Positions 7,790-19,765 of a stretch of 64,000 nt of DNA are shown here, piece by piece. Source of the DNA: Bettongia penicillata ogilbyi (lineage: Eukaryota > Chordata > Mammalia > Diprotodontia > Potoroidae). The position numbers and the translations under genes are program-made. The notes under the pieces were generated by a model. The model saw only the letters and a list, made by a program, of their open reading frames with translations, was not told the DNA's origin and searched no databases. Every line of letters begins with the position of its first letter. Within the stretch, counting starts at the first letter, position 1. The stretch spans positions 10,493,820 to 10,557,819 of the forward strand of contig JAJHZJ010000399.1 of NCBI GenBank assembly GCA_023548195.1. The letters run 5' to 3'.

Positions 7790-9451
7790 GTGTTTGTCTA
7801 TGTGTGTGTATGTGTTTATGTATGTGTGTGTATATGTATGTGTGTGTATGTGTATGCTTGTGTGTATGTGTGTGTATGTGCATGTGTGTGTATGCGTGCG
7901 TATGTGTTTATCTGTAGGTGTATGTGTCTGTGTATCTTTGTGTGTATCTGTGTGTGTATGTGTATGTGTGTGTGCGTGTTTGTGTGTTTTGTGTGTGTGT
8001 ATGCGTGCCTATGTGTGTGTATCTGTATGGGTGTGTATGTCTGTATCTGTGTGTGTATGTGTGTGTATGTGTATGTGTGTAGGTGTATGTGTGTATGTGT
8101 GTTTATGTGTGTATGTGTCATTACACGTGGAGCAGTGACAAACTGAACCCTGGTGATAAGCTCAGATGGAATCTGAGCACCATCATAGAGGCAAGTGTAT
8201 GTCTGTGTGTGTATGTGTTTATGTATGTGTGTATATGTATGTGTGTGTATGGGTATGTTTGTGTGTGTGTATGTGTGTGTATGCGTGCGTGTGTGTATCT
8301 GTATGTGTATGTGTGTGTATGTGTCTGTGTATCTGTGTGTATGTGTGTATGTGTGTGTGCATGTTTGTGTGTATGTGTGTGTATGTGTGTGTATGCGTGC
8401 GTATGAGTGTGTATCGGTATATGTTTGTATGTGTGTGTGTATTGTGTGTGTATGCGTGCGTATGTGTGTATCTGTATGTATATGTGTGTGTATGTGTGTA
8501 TCTGTGCATATGTGTGTGTATGTGTATGTGTGTGTGTATGTGTGTGTACGTGTATGTCTGTTTATGTGTGTGTATGCGTGCGTATGTGTGTATCTGTATG
8601 TGTATGTGTGTGTATCTGTGTGTGTGTATGTGTATGTGTGTGAATGTTTGTGTGTATGTGTATGTGTACGTATGTGTGTATATGTATGTGTGTGTATGTG
8701 TGTGTTTATGTGTGTGTGTATGCGTGCGTATTTGTGTGTATCTGCGTGTTTATGTGTGTGTATGTGTGTGTGTATCTGTATCTGTATATGTGTGTATGTG
8801 TATGTGGGTGTGCATGGTTGGGTGTATGTCTATGTGTATGTATGTGTGTATGTGTGTGTATTGTGTGTGTATGCGTGCGTATGTGTGTATCTGTATGTAT
8901 ATGTGTGTTTATGTGTGTATCTGTGTGTATGTGTGTGTATGTGTATGTGTGTGTATGTGTGTGTACGTGTATATCTGTTTATGTGTGTGTATGCGTGCGT
9001 ATGTGTGTATCTGTATGTGTATGTGTGTGTATCTGTGTGTGTGTATGTGTATGTGTGTGAATGTTTGTGTGTATGTGTATGTGTACGTATGTGTGTATAT
9101 GTATGTGTGTGTGTGCTTATGTGTGTGTGTATGCGTGCGTATTTGTGTGTATCTGCGTGTTTATGTGTGTGTATGTGTGTGTGTATCTGTATCTGTATAT
9201 GTGTGTATGTGTATGTGGGTGTGCATGGTTGGGTGTATGTCTATGTGTATCTACGTGTGTATGTGTGTGTGTATTTATGTATCTGTGTTTATATGTATGC
9301 GTGTATATGTGTGTATGTGTGTGTATCTGTGTGTGCAAGTTTGTGTGTGTGTGTATGCGAGCGTATGTGTGTGTATCTGTATGTGTGTAGGTGTGTGTAT
9401 TGTGTGTGTATGCGTATGTGTGTGTGTATGTGTGTGTATGTGTGTATGTGT
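7790..9451 (+). repeat. G/T arrays around B2, long second array
   Basis: Array of 329 bp, B2, then 1256 bp. The second array holds about nine GCGTGCG-like motifs 60-225 bp apart and an internal direct duplication of about 0.42 kb (8.52-8.84 versus 8.94-9.26 kb). Bases 8261-8298 are 38 nt of unbroken alternating purine-pyrimidine. Confidence 0.95.
8119..8195 (+). repeat. Module B2, 77 bp
   Basis: Alpha type; gagcagtgac and catagaggc variants. CACGTG and hairpin intact. Confidence 0.9.
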
Positions 9452-10404
9452 CATATTCAGAAAGACACTAGTAGTGATGTAGGCATAGTCAAGTAGTCAG
9501 GGGTGAGTGGAGAATGGATTTATGGAGGGTCTTGAACCAGTAGTTTGGGTGAGTTAGCGTCAGGACAGCAGACACCGAGCCAAAAGCATTTTGCTAGCAT
9601 GAAGAATGTGAAGTAGATGAAGATTCCCTGGAGGTAAGACAGTGGAGGGCTAGGCTAGTAACGGTAGCTGAGATTTGGGCCCAGGGATCATGAAATGCTT
9701 CTGACCTCAGCCACACTTCTTGCTTCTGAGGCAAGACCATGAGAAGTCACTTCTTCACACTCTGGAGGGGTGAGTATAACAGCCTGCAGAAACAAAAGTA
9801 AGTCATAAAAGCCTTTACCTGACTACAAAGTCCCTCTCCAATGGCCCCATTGACTAGGTGATACAGGGGGTACAATTTCCAATACCATGTTCTCGCTTCT
9901 ACTACACGTAGGCATGGGATGACCATGAAAATGAACCTCTGTCTGCCTCAGCTTTCTCAACTCTTAAGATGGGGATGTTGATAGCACCTATTCCAAAGGG
10001 GTTCTTGCGACTATCATATGAGATGATCATGCTAAAGTGTTCTGTACAGTTCCTGGTACATGGCAGGCACTGAACAAATGTAGCCATTCATGGTATTATT
10101 ATTAACACATCTCAGTATCTCCAGAGTTCCAGATGCCAGAGACACAGGTACAATGTCTTTTCATGTCTGGGTCATTACCAATGCAGACTTTCCAGGTTTG
10201 ACCATGCTTGCCCTCAGACTTGATCTCTATCCAGCACGAGCAGGATGGTTACGATCAGGAGGAGCAACTCAGCTTAAGTTTGGCTGCCTTTCTGGGGCAA
10301 CTCCGAAAAGCAGTTTTTAGCTGATGTAAGGGAGATCCAGTGTTTAGGGAAGCATAAAAATGCCTTGGTGGCATACTTGAGGGTAACTAGAAAGGGTGTA
10401 GTAT
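9452..10404 (+). repeat. Module A3
   Basis: Beta type, long form: ccagagttccag after the MIR, tacaatgtc with 6 nt missing, gacttgatc, and gtattg at the right edge. The acceptor-like site is altered to ctactacacgtagg. Near-twin of A13. Confidence 0.9.
9933..10105 (+). mobile_element. MIR in A3
   Basis: Variants atgctaaag and ctgtacag, shared with A13. Confidence 0.8.
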
Positions 10405-11521
10405 TGTATGTGTCTCTGTGTGTGTATGTGTGTGTATCTGTGGGTGTATGTGCATATGTGTATGTATGTGTGCATGTTTGTGTGTATTTCTATGTGTATG
10501 TGTGTGTATGTGTGTGTATGCGTGCATATGTGTGTGTATCTGTGTGTATGTGCGTGTATGTGTGTGTATCTCTGTGTGTATGTGTGTGTATGGGTGTATG
10601 TGTACGTGTGTGCATGTTTGTGTGGATGTCTATGTGTATGTATGTGTGTATGTGGGTGAGTATGATTGTGTATGTGTGTGTGCATCTGTGTCTGTATATG
10701 TGTGTATTGTGTGTGTATGCATGCGTATATGTGTGTATCTGTATGTTTGTGTATGTCTGTATCTGTGTGTATGTGTATGTGTGTAGGTGTGTAAGTGTGT
10801 GTGTGTGTGAATGTGTGTGTATGTGTGTATGTGTCATTACACGTGGACAACTTACAAACTGAACTCTGGTGATAAGCTCAGATGGAATCTCAGCACCATC
10901 ATGGAGCTAAGTGTATGTGTGTGTGTATGTGTGTGTGTGTGTAAGTGTGTGTACGTGTATGTCTGTTTATGTGTGTGTATGCGTGTGTATTTGTATGTGT
11001 ATGTGTGTGTATCTGTGTATGTGTGTATGTGTATGTGTGTGCATGTTTGTGTGTATGTCTATGTGTACGTATGTGTGTATATGTATGTGTGTGTATGTGT
11101 GTGTTTATGTGTGTGTGTATGCGTGCGTATGTGTGTGTATCTGTGTGTTTATGTGTGTGTATGTGTGTGTATGTGTGTCTGTATATGTGTGTATGTGTAT
11201 GTGGGTGTGCATGGTTGGGTGTATGTCTATGTGTATGTATGTGTGTATGTGTGTGTGTATTTATGTATGTGTGTTTATATGTATGTGTGTGTATGTGTGT
11301 ATGTGTGTGTATCTGTGTGTGCATGTTTGTGTGTATGTGTGTGTATGCATGGGTATGTGTGTGTATCTGTATGTGTGTATGTGTGTGTGTATTGTCTGTG
11401 TATGCGTGCGTATGTGTGTATCTGTATGTGTATGTGTGTGTGTATGTGTGTATGTGTGTATCTGTGTGTATGTGTGTATAAGCGTATGTGTGTGTATGTG
11501 TGTGTGTATGTGTGTATGTGT
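10405..11521 (+). repeat. G/T arrays around B3
   Basis: First array 430 bp (the long class that goes with beta A modules), B3, second array 610 bp. Confidence 0.95.
10835..10911 (+). repeat. Module B3, 77 bp
   Basis: Beta type: gacaacttac, aactctgg, atctcagc, gagctaag. The hairpin stem has one mismatch (atctcagc). Confidence 0.9.
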
Positions 11522-12479
11522 CATATTCAGAAAGACACTGGTAGTGATGTAGGCATGGTCAAGTAGTCTGGGGTGAGTGGAGAATGGATTTATGGAGGGT
11601 CTTGAACCAGTAGTTTGGGTGAGTTAGCGTCAGGACAGCAGACACCGAGCCAAAAGCATTTTGCTAGCATGAAGAATGTGAAGTAGATGAAGATTCCCTG
11701 GAGGTAAGACAGTGGAGGGCTAGGCTAGTAAGGGTAGCTGAGATTTGGGCCCAGGGATCATGAAGTGCTTCTGACCTCAGCCACACTTCTTGCTTCTGAG
11801 GCAAGACCATGAGAAATCACTTCTTCACACTCTGGAGGGGTGAATATAACAGCCTGCAGAAACAAAAGTAAGTCATAAAAACCTTTACCTGAGTACAAAG
11901 TCCCTCTCCTATAGCCCCATTGACTAGGTAATACAGGGGGTACAATTTCCAATACCATGTTCTCCCTTCTGCTACAGGTAGGCATGGGATGACCACGAAA
12001 ATGAACCTCTGTCTGCCTCAGCTTTCTCAACTCTTAAGATGGAGATGTTGATAGGACCTATTCCAAAGGGGTTCTTGCAAATATCATATGAGATGATCAT
12101 GGTAAAGTGTTCTGCACAGTTCCTGGTACATGGCAGGCACTCAACAAATGTAGCCATTCATGGTATTATTATTAACACATCTCAGTATCTCCTGAGGTGC
12201 AGATGCCAGAGACACAGGCACAATTTGTGTCTTTTCATGTCTGGGTCATTACCAATGCAGACTTTCCAGGTTTGACCATGCTTGCCCTCAGACGTGATCT
12301 CTATCCAGCACTAGGAGGATGGGTAGGATCAGGAGGAACAACTCAGCTTAAGTTTGGCTGCCTATCTGGGGCAACTCCAAAAAGCAGTTTTTAGCTGATG
12401 TAAGGGAGAGCCAGTGTTTAGGGCAGCATAAAAATGCCTTGGTGGCATACTTGAGGGTAACTATTAAGGGTGTAGTAAT
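11522..12479 (+). repeat. Module A4
   Basis: Alpha type, long form; right edge actattaag. Twin of A14. Confidence 0.9.
12003..12175 (+). mobile_element. MIR in A4
   Basis: Variants ataggacc, ttgcaaatatc and cactcaac, shared with A14. Confidence 0.8.
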
Positions 12480-13033
12480 GTGTTTGTCTACGTGTGTGTA
12501 AGTGTTTATGTATGGGTGTGTGTATATGTATATGTGTGTATGAGTATGCTTGTGTGTATGTGTGTGTATGTGCATGTGTGTGTATTCGTGCGTATGTGTG
12601 TATCTGTATGTATATGTTTGTGTATGTGTCTGTGTATCTGTGTGTGTATGTGTATGTTTGTGTGCGTGTTTGTGTGTTTTGTGTGTGTGTATGCGTGCGT
12701 ATGTGTGTGTATCTGTATGTGTGTGTATGTCTGTATCTGTGTGTGTATGTGTGTGTATGTGTATGTGTGTAGGTGTATGTGTGTATGTGTGTGTGTATGT
12801 GTGTATGTGTCATTACACGTGGAGCAGTTACAAATTGAACCCTGGTGATAAGCTCAGATGGAATCTGAGCACCATCATGGAGGCAAGTGTATGTCTGTGT
12901 GTGTATGTGTATGTGTGTGTATGTGTTTATGTATGTGTGTATATGTATGTGTGTGTATGGGTATGTTTGTGTGTATGTGTGTGTCTGTGTGTATGCATGC
13001 GTATGTGTGTGTATCTGTATGTGTGTGTTTTGT
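12480..13033 (+). repeat. G/T arrays around B4, running into island 2
   Basis: Array of 331 bp, B4, then 146 bp that joins L1 sequence at gttttgtacc. From about 12985 the sequence departs from its partner at 44541, marking the end of the 31.55-kb duplication. Confidence 0.93.
12811..12887 (+). repeat. Module B4, 77 bp
   Basis: Alpha type with tacaaattg; hairpin intact. Confidence 0.9.
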
Positions 13034-13638
13034 ACCTTTGAATGCCTGCATAAATAAACTAGAGAAAGAGGAGATCAATGACTTGGGCATGCAGCTGAGA
13101 AAGCTAGAGAAAGAACAAATCCAAAATCCCCAAGAAATTACCAAACTGGAAACACTAAAAACCAAAGGAGAAATTAATAAAAATGAAATTAAGAAAACTA
13201 CTGAATTAAAAAATAAAACCAATAGTTGGTTTTGGGGGGGGAAAAAACTCGGAAAGTTGATGAAACTTTGGTCAAATTGATGAAAAAAAGAAAGAAGAAA
13301 ATCAAATTACTAATATTAAAAATGAAAGGGGCGAACTCACCTCCAACGAGGAGGAAATTAAAACAGTAATTAGAAACCACTTTGCCCAACCATAGGCCCA
13401 CAAATTCGATAATCTAAACGAGATGGATGCGTATTGAAAAAAGCAAAACAAAACAATTTGCCCGGATTAACAGAGGAGGAAGTTGAATACTTAAGCAACT
13501 CCATCTCAGAAAAAGAAATTGATCAAGCTAACAAAGAACTTCCCTAGGAAACAAATCTCCAGGACCAGATGGATTCACAAGTGAAATCTATCAACTCTTT
13601 CAAGAACAGTTAATTCCAATACTATGGAGACTATTTTT
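13034..13638 (+). pseudogene. L1 ORF2 fragment upstream of HAL1, island 2
   Basis: Complete left piece of the split L1: linker between endonuclease and RT. The frame begins [17 protein letters not shown] and reads through KTKGEINKNEIKKT and NKTNSWF, then loses frame in a run of Gs (about 13230-13240); the L1-like frame continues one register away. Later stops and the loss of the PGPDGF frame are as in island 1. The left edge abuts the G/T array with no target-site duplication visible. Confidence 0.87.
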
Positions 13639-13656
13639 GAAAATGGGGGAAGAAGG
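13639..13656 (+). repeat. Target-site duplication, left, HAL1 island 2
   Basis: Same 18 bases as at 152-169; partner at 16637-16654. Confidence 0.85.
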
Positions 13657-14485
13657 GGACGGAGCCAAGATGGTAGAGTAGAAGGACGCACATTTACGAG
13701 CTCCGAACCCACAACCCATGGAATTGAGGTAAAAGGAGATCCCCATAAACTCTGAATCTCTGCAGGGGGTGCATAACCATAGGGGAAGAGATTTCCGTTC
13801 CACTGAACCCTGGAAAGCCGTCCCCGGGGTCCATCGCACTCCGGAAAGCGGACCCCCACCCCCACCCCTGGCCGCGACCCAGAGAAGCTGACCCAGCAGA
13901 CTTCAGAGAGGAAAGCTCCGGGGGAAGCTCCGGCAGCCGGGAAAGTCCCTCCGCTCACAGAAGCTACAGGTCAGTAAGAAAGAAAGCTGCGATAGGGGAG
14001 GGGAGCGGAGCGTCTCCGTGACTTGGGCCCCCTCGGGTGGAAGCGGCTGCGGCAGAGACGGGGGCAGGAAGCGGTGGAGGCAGAGGCGTGGGCGGGCGGC
14101 TGAGGCGGCAACGGCCCGGGACTCAGGAATCCCCCAGCAGCAGGTAGGATCTTCAATACTGAAGGTCTTTCCAACCTGAGGGAGCCGAGCAGGGGAGACG
14201 GCCCTGCCCCCACCCTGCTCTACTGCTGAACGCCTCTGAATAAAACCCCCAAGGGAACTGAGCACAGCAGGCGGGGCCCCCCACCCCCACCCGCTCCTTT
14301 CCTGAAAGTCTCTGCAGAAAGCCCCTGAGGGCCCAAGATTAGAAGGCGGCCCTGCCCCCACCCTTGCGCCAGAACTAAAGCTTGCCGCGGGAAAGCGCAT
14401 TTGAATCTCAGAGGCCAAGCACTAGCTGGGCGGATCCAGGCAGGGGTGGAAAGGAATCTCAGAAATGGAGTAACTGGCTGGGAAA
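13657..14485 (+). promoter_or_regulatory. HAL1 5' UTR / presumed promoter, copy 2
   Basis: No difference from copy 1 seen; retains ccaagatggtagag and the two-codon upstream frame. Confidence 0.62.
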
Positions 14486-15592
14486 ATGCCTAGAAAGGGG
14501 AAGAAAAATAAGACTTTGGAGAGTTTTTTCCAACAAATGCAAATGATCCCGACCTTCGGATCTGATGGGGAGGACGAGAACGTATTTTTCCCATCAGGGA
14601 AAGATGTGGAGGGTGGGGCCTCAGTACCCCAGACACCCCAGGGGGGTGTTGGGTGGGCTCAGGCCTTGGAAGAGCTTAAAAAGGATTTTGAAAAGCAAGT
14701 TAGACAGGTGGAGGAAAGACTGGGAAGAGAAATGACAAAGATGCAAGAAGAGTATGAAAAAAAGGTCAATCTCTTGGTAAAGGAGACCCAAAAAAATGCT
14801 GAGGAAATTAACACCTTGAAAAATAGGCTCACTCAATTGGCAAAAGAGGTTCAAAAAGCCAATGAGGAGAAGAATGCATTCAAAAGCAGAATGAGCCAAA
14901 TGGAAAAAGAGGCTCACAAGCTCACTGAATTTAATAGTTCTCTCAAAATTAGAATGGAACAGATGGAGTCTAATGACTTTATGAGAAACCAAGAAATCAC
15001 CAAACAAAACCAAAAGAACGATAAAATGGAAGAGAATGTGAAATATCTCATGGGAAAAACAACTGACCTGGAAAATAGATCCAGGAGAGACAACTTAAAA
15101 ATTATGGGACTACCTGAAAACCATGATCAAAAAAAGAGCCTAGACATCGTCTTGCATGAAATTATCAAGGAAAACTGCCCTGACATTCTAGGACCAGAGG
15201 GCAAAATAAGTATTGAAAGAATCCATCGATCACCACCTGAAAGAGATCCAAAAAGAGAAACTCCTAGGAACATTGTGGCCAAATTCCAGAATTCCCAGCT
15301 CAAGGAAAAAATCTTGCAAGCAGCTAGAAAGAAACAATTCCAGTACTGTGGAAATACAATCAGGATAACCCAAGATCTAGCAGCTTCTACATTAAGGGAT
15401 CGAAGGGCGTGGAATAGGATATTCCAGAAGGCAAAGGAACTAGGACTCAAACCAAGAATCACCTACCCAGCTAAACTGAGTATAATACTTCAAGGGAAAA
15501 TATGGTCTTTCAATGAAACAGAGGACTTTCAATCATTCTTGATGAAAAAACCAGAGCTGAAAAGAAAATTTGACTTTCAAACACAAGAATGA
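14486..15592 (+). CDS. ORF1: HAL1/L1 ORF1 protein, 368 aa, copy 2
   Basis: Protein identical to the copy at 999-2105, with the same coiled coil, RRM and C-terminal domain. Intact, but identity is expected from recent duplication and does not itself show selection on this copy. Confidence 0.92.
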   Translation: MPRKGKKNKTLESFFQQMQMIPTFGSDGEDENVFFPSGKDVEGGASVPQTPQGGVGWAQALEELKKDFEKQVRQVEERLGREMTKMQEEYEKKVNLLVKETQKNAEEINTLKNRLTQLAKEVQKANEEKNAFKSRMSQMEKEAHKLTEFNSSLKIRMEQMESNDFMRNQEITKQNQKNDKMEENVKYLMGKTTDLENRSRRDNLKIMGLPENHDQKKSLDIVLHEIIKENCPDILGPEGKISIERIHRSPPERDPKRETPRNIVAKFQNSQLKEKILQAARKKQFQYCGNTIRITQDLAASTLRDRRAWNRIFQKAKELGLKPRITYPAKLSIILQGKIWSFNETEDFQSFLMKKPELKRKFDFQTQE

Positions 15593-16636
15593 GAGGAAGC
15601 ATGCAAAAGTAAACAGCAAGGAGAAGTATTAAGGGACTTACCAGAAATGAACTGTTTGCATTCATACAGGGAAGGACAATATTTCTAACTCTTAAAACTT
15701 TTCAGTATCTGGGTGGTTGGTGGGACCACACATACACATGTACACGCATGCACACACATACACACATGCATTCACATGCAGAGACAGAGAGCACAGATTG
15801 AACTGAATAGGATGGGACCATACCTTAAAAGAAATTAAGGTAAATGGTGAGAGAGAAATGTAGTGAGAGGAAAGAGGGGGAAATGGAAGGGGGTAACTAT
15901 ATGTCATTTAAGAGGCAAGTAGGAGATGTTCTTAGTGGAGGGAAAAAGAGGAGAGCTGAGGAAAAAAAACAAACAAACAAACAAACAAAAGTTTACCCTC
16001 ATCACATTTGACTAAACGAAGGAGTGAAATGCACACTCATTTTGGTATGAAAACCTATTTTACAGTATAAGAAAGCGGGGGAGAAGGAGATATTGCGGGG
16101 GGGATGATGGAAGGGAGGGCAAAGGGAGGAGGGAGTAATTGAAAGTCAACACTTGGGGAGGGACAGGATCAAAGGACAGAAGAGAAACAATGAGGGGCAG
16201 GTTAGGAGGGATGGCAATTCAGTTAGTCTTACACAACACGACTATCAGGAAGGTCATTTGCAAAGCTACACAGATATGGCCTATAATGAATTGTCTGCCG
16301 TACCAAAGGGAATGGGTGGGGAGGGAGGGATGGGGAGAATTTGGAACTCAAAGTTTTAGGAACAATTGTTTAGTATTGTTGTTGCAACTAGGAAAGAAGA
16401 CATACAGTTAATGAGGAATAGAAAGTCATCTGGCCCTACAGGAGAAAAGAGAAGATAGAAACAAGGGAAGGGAGGGATGACAGAAGAGAGGACAGATTGG
16501 AGATAGGGAAAATTAGATTTCTTGGGGTATTTGGGTGGGGGGAGGGGAGAAAAGGGGAGAAAATTTGGAACCCAAAAATTTGTGAAAATGAATGGAAAAA
16601 GCTCAATAAATAAATGAATAAATAAATAAATAAAAA
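15593..16636 (+). other. HAL1 3' UTR, copy 2
   Basis: As copy 1 with the caaggga variant shared with copy 3. Ends in the AATAAATA run. Confidence 0.8.
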
Positions 16637-16654
16637 GAAAATTGGGGAAGAAGG
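16637..16654 (+). repeat. Target-site duplication, right, HAL1 island 2
   Basis: 17 of 18 bases match 13639-13656; the same single mismatch as in island 1. Confidence 0.85.
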
Positions 16655-17707
16655 ATTCCTTCCAAATTCTTTCTATGGTGCAAATGCGTATCATATTTGT
16701 AGGAGACAAGACATGTCCCAATCATGTACCCATTCGGAAACACTTGGAAGAGACAGAGCAGAGAAAGAAAATTATAGACCAGTTTCTCTAATGAATATAG
16801 ATGCAAAAATTTTAAACAAGATACTAGCAAAACGAATTCAGCATCTTATCGCGAAAATAATACATTATGATCAGGGAGGATTCATACCAGGAATGCAGGG
16901 CTGGTTCAGTATCAGGAAACCTATTGATCATAGCAACAACAAAACTAACAAAGACCACGTGATTATCTCAACAGATGTAGGAAAAGCTTTCAACAAAACA
17001 CAACCCCCATTCCTACGAAAAACACTGGAGAACATAGGAACAGAGGGAACTTTCCATAAAATAATGAAGCGCTATCTACCTAAAGCCTTCAACAAGCATG
17101 ATATGCAATGGGGATAAGCTAGATGCATTTCCAAGAAGATCAGGGGTGAAACAAGGATGTCCAGCAATTATCACCACTATTTTTCAATATGGTACTCGAA
17201 ATGTTACTGTCGCAATTAGACCAGGTGAAGAAACTGAAGGAATAGAAACAGCCAAAGAAGATACTAAGTCATCACTCTTTGGAGAGAATAGGATGATCTA
17301 CTTAGAGAATCCCAGAGACTCAAGGAACAAACTAGCTGCAATAACAAACAACTTCGGCAAAGTAGCAGGTGAAAAAATAAACCCACACAAATCTTCTGCA
17401 TTCCTATGTACCAGCAACAAAGTCCAACAGCAAGAGAGAGAAAGAGAAATCCCATTTCAAGCTAGGGTAGACACAATAAAAGACTTAGGAGTTTACCTGC
17501 CGGAACAAACCCAGGGACTATACGAACACAATTACCGGACGCTTCTCGCACAAATAAAATCACTTTTAAGGAAGTGGAAAAACACCAGTTGTTCATGGGT
17601 AGGCCGAGCTAATATAATAAAAATGACAATTCTACCTAAATTAATTTACACATTGAGTGCCATACCAATTAAACTATCCGGTAATTATTTTCTAGAACTG
17701 ATAAAAT
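16655..17707 (+). pseudogene. L1 ORF2 reverse transcriptase remnant, island 2
   Basis: Encodes the same broken pieces as island 1 (16713-17117 and 17098-17745), including FGEN in place of FADD. No base difference from island 1 seen over this stretch. Confidence 0.88.
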
Positions 17708-18223
17708 TTTTTTTTCTTTTGCTCCTTACAGTGATCATTCCCTGATTATATCTTAAAGATATCTATTCATTGAATATGCATACTGTCTCTCTAAGAGAGT
17801 GCCTCGAAATCCAAGTCCTTCCCAAACAAAGGACGAACACATCAGGTTGCGTTTCAGTTAGAAGCCCCAGTTTTGTGGAAGAAGGTGCAGTAAGCCTGCC
17901 AGAGAGAGAAGGGGGATTCTGTTTTAGAAGGCTTCATCCATGGCTGGCCAAGGTCGGAGAGTACCAACTCTTAGAAGCAGCTTTAGAACTAAGTAGATTA
18001 ATGTTTGGTAGTCTTCACTTGTCAATCCAAGTGATCCTGGGAGTTTCACTTAGGGACATCATTTAAAGCTTTTTCAATTTCTTTATTAAGAGGGGCCTAA
18101 GTATTTCAATTTCTCTCCTGTTGATCTGATCTGTTCATTCTTATAAATATTCATGTCTTTTGCTAAAATGGTTTCATACGTTGGAATGTTATTAAGCAAA
18201 ATACCTCCTTTAGTTGCTTGAAG
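17708..18223. other. Unidentified sequence, island 2, diverged after 17849
   Basis: Identical to island 1 up to 17849, then about 13 substitutions and 2 small indels in the remaining 375 bp. The first change (17850, c for a) turns a TGA into TGC, so a 98-codon frame (17770-18066) is open here but closed in islands 1 and 3. I recognise no protein family in it. Confidence 0.7.
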
Positions 18224-18831
18224 TGTATGTGTGTACGTGTGTGTGTATGCGTGCGTATGTGTGTATCTATATCAGTATGTGTGTGTCTGTGGGTGTGTAT
18301 CTGTGTCTGTGTGTGTATGTGTGTGTGCATGTTTGTGTGTATGTCCATGTGTACATATGTGTGTATATGTATGTGTATGTTTGTGTGTGTAAATGTGTGT
18401 GTGTATGCGTGCGTATGTGTGTGTACTGTGGGTTTATGTGTGTGTATGTGTGTGTGTATCTGTGTCTGTATATGTGTGTATGTGTATGTGTGTGTGCATG
18501 GTTGTGTGTATGTCTATGTGTATGTACGTGTGTATGTGTATTTATGTATTTATGTATGTGTGTGTATATGTATGTGTGTGTATGTGTGTATGTGTATGTG
18601 TGTGAGTAGGCGTGCGTTTGTGTATCTGTATGTGTATGTGTGTGTATGTTTGTGTTTATCTGTGTGTGCATGTATGTGTATGTGTGTGTTTGTGTGTGTT
18701 TATGTGTGTGTGTATGCGTGCGTATGTGTGTATCTGTATGTGTATGTGTGTGTGTATGTGTGTATGTGTATCTGTGTGTATGTGTGTGTATGCGTATGTG
18801 TGTGTATGTGTGTGTGTTTGTGTGTATGTGT
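18224..18831 (+). repeat. G/T-rich array before A5
   Basis: 608 bp; partner of the arrays before A1 and A11 but more diverged from both. Confidence 0.95.
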
Positions 18832-19765
18832 CATATTCAGAAAGACACTGGTAGTGATGTAGGCATGGTCAAGTAGTCTGGGGTGAGTTTAGAATGGATT
18901 TATGGAGGGTCTTGAACCAGTAGTTTGGGTGAGTTAGCGTCAGGACAGCAGACACCGAGCAAAAAGCACTTTGCTAGCATGAAGAATGTGAAGTAGATGA
19001 AGGTTCCCTGGAGGTAAGACAGTGGAGGCCTAGGCTAGTAAGGGTAGCTGAGATTTGGGCCCAGGGATCATAAAGTGCTTCTGACCTCAGACACACTTCT
19101 TGCTTCTGAGGCAGGACCGTGAGAAATCATTTCTTCACACTCTGGAGGGGTGAATATAACAGCCTGCAGAAACAAAAGTAAGTCAAGTCCCTCTCCTATG
19201 GCCCCATTCACTAGGTAATACAGGGGGTACAATTTCCAATACCATGTTCTCCCTTCTGCTACAGGTAGGCATGGGATTACCACGAAAATGAACCTCTGTC
19301 TGCCTCAGCTTTCTCAACTCCTAAGATGGGGATGTTGATAGCACCTATTCCAAAGGGGTTCTTGCGACTATCATATGAGATGATCATGGTAAAGTGTTCT
19401 GCACAGTTCCTGGTACATGGCAGGCACTGAACAAATGTAGCCATTCATGGTATTATTATTAACACATCTCAGTATCTCCTGAGGTCCAGATGCCAGAGAC
19501 ACAGGCACAATTTGTGTCTTTTCATGTCTGGGTCATTACCAATGCAGACTTTACAGGTTTGACCATGCTTGCCATCAGACGTGATCTCTATCCAGCACTA
19601 GGAGGATGGGTAGGATCAGGAGGAACAACTCAGCTTAAGTTTGGCTGCCTTTCTGGGGCAACTCCAAAAAGCAGTTTTGAGCTGATGTAAGGGAGAGCCA
19701 GTGTTTAGGGCAGCAGAAAAATGCCTTGGTGGCATACTTGAGGGTAACTAGAAAGGGTGTAGTAA
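18832..19765 (+). repeat. Module A5
   Basis: Alpha type, short form; variants gagtttagaatgg and ggcaggaccgtg. Right edge tagaaag then gtaatgtgtgtg. Confidence 0.9.
19290..19463 (+). mobile_element. MIR in A5
   Basis: Variant aactcctaag. Confidence 0.8.

Larger units (their letters stand above)
13657..16636 (+). mobile_element. HAL1-type retrotransposon, copy 2
   Basis: Same 2980-bp element, same insertion point and duplication as copy 1, so it descends from one insertion by duplication of the island. Only one base difference from copy 1 was noticed (3' UTR, near 16467). Confidence 0.85.
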
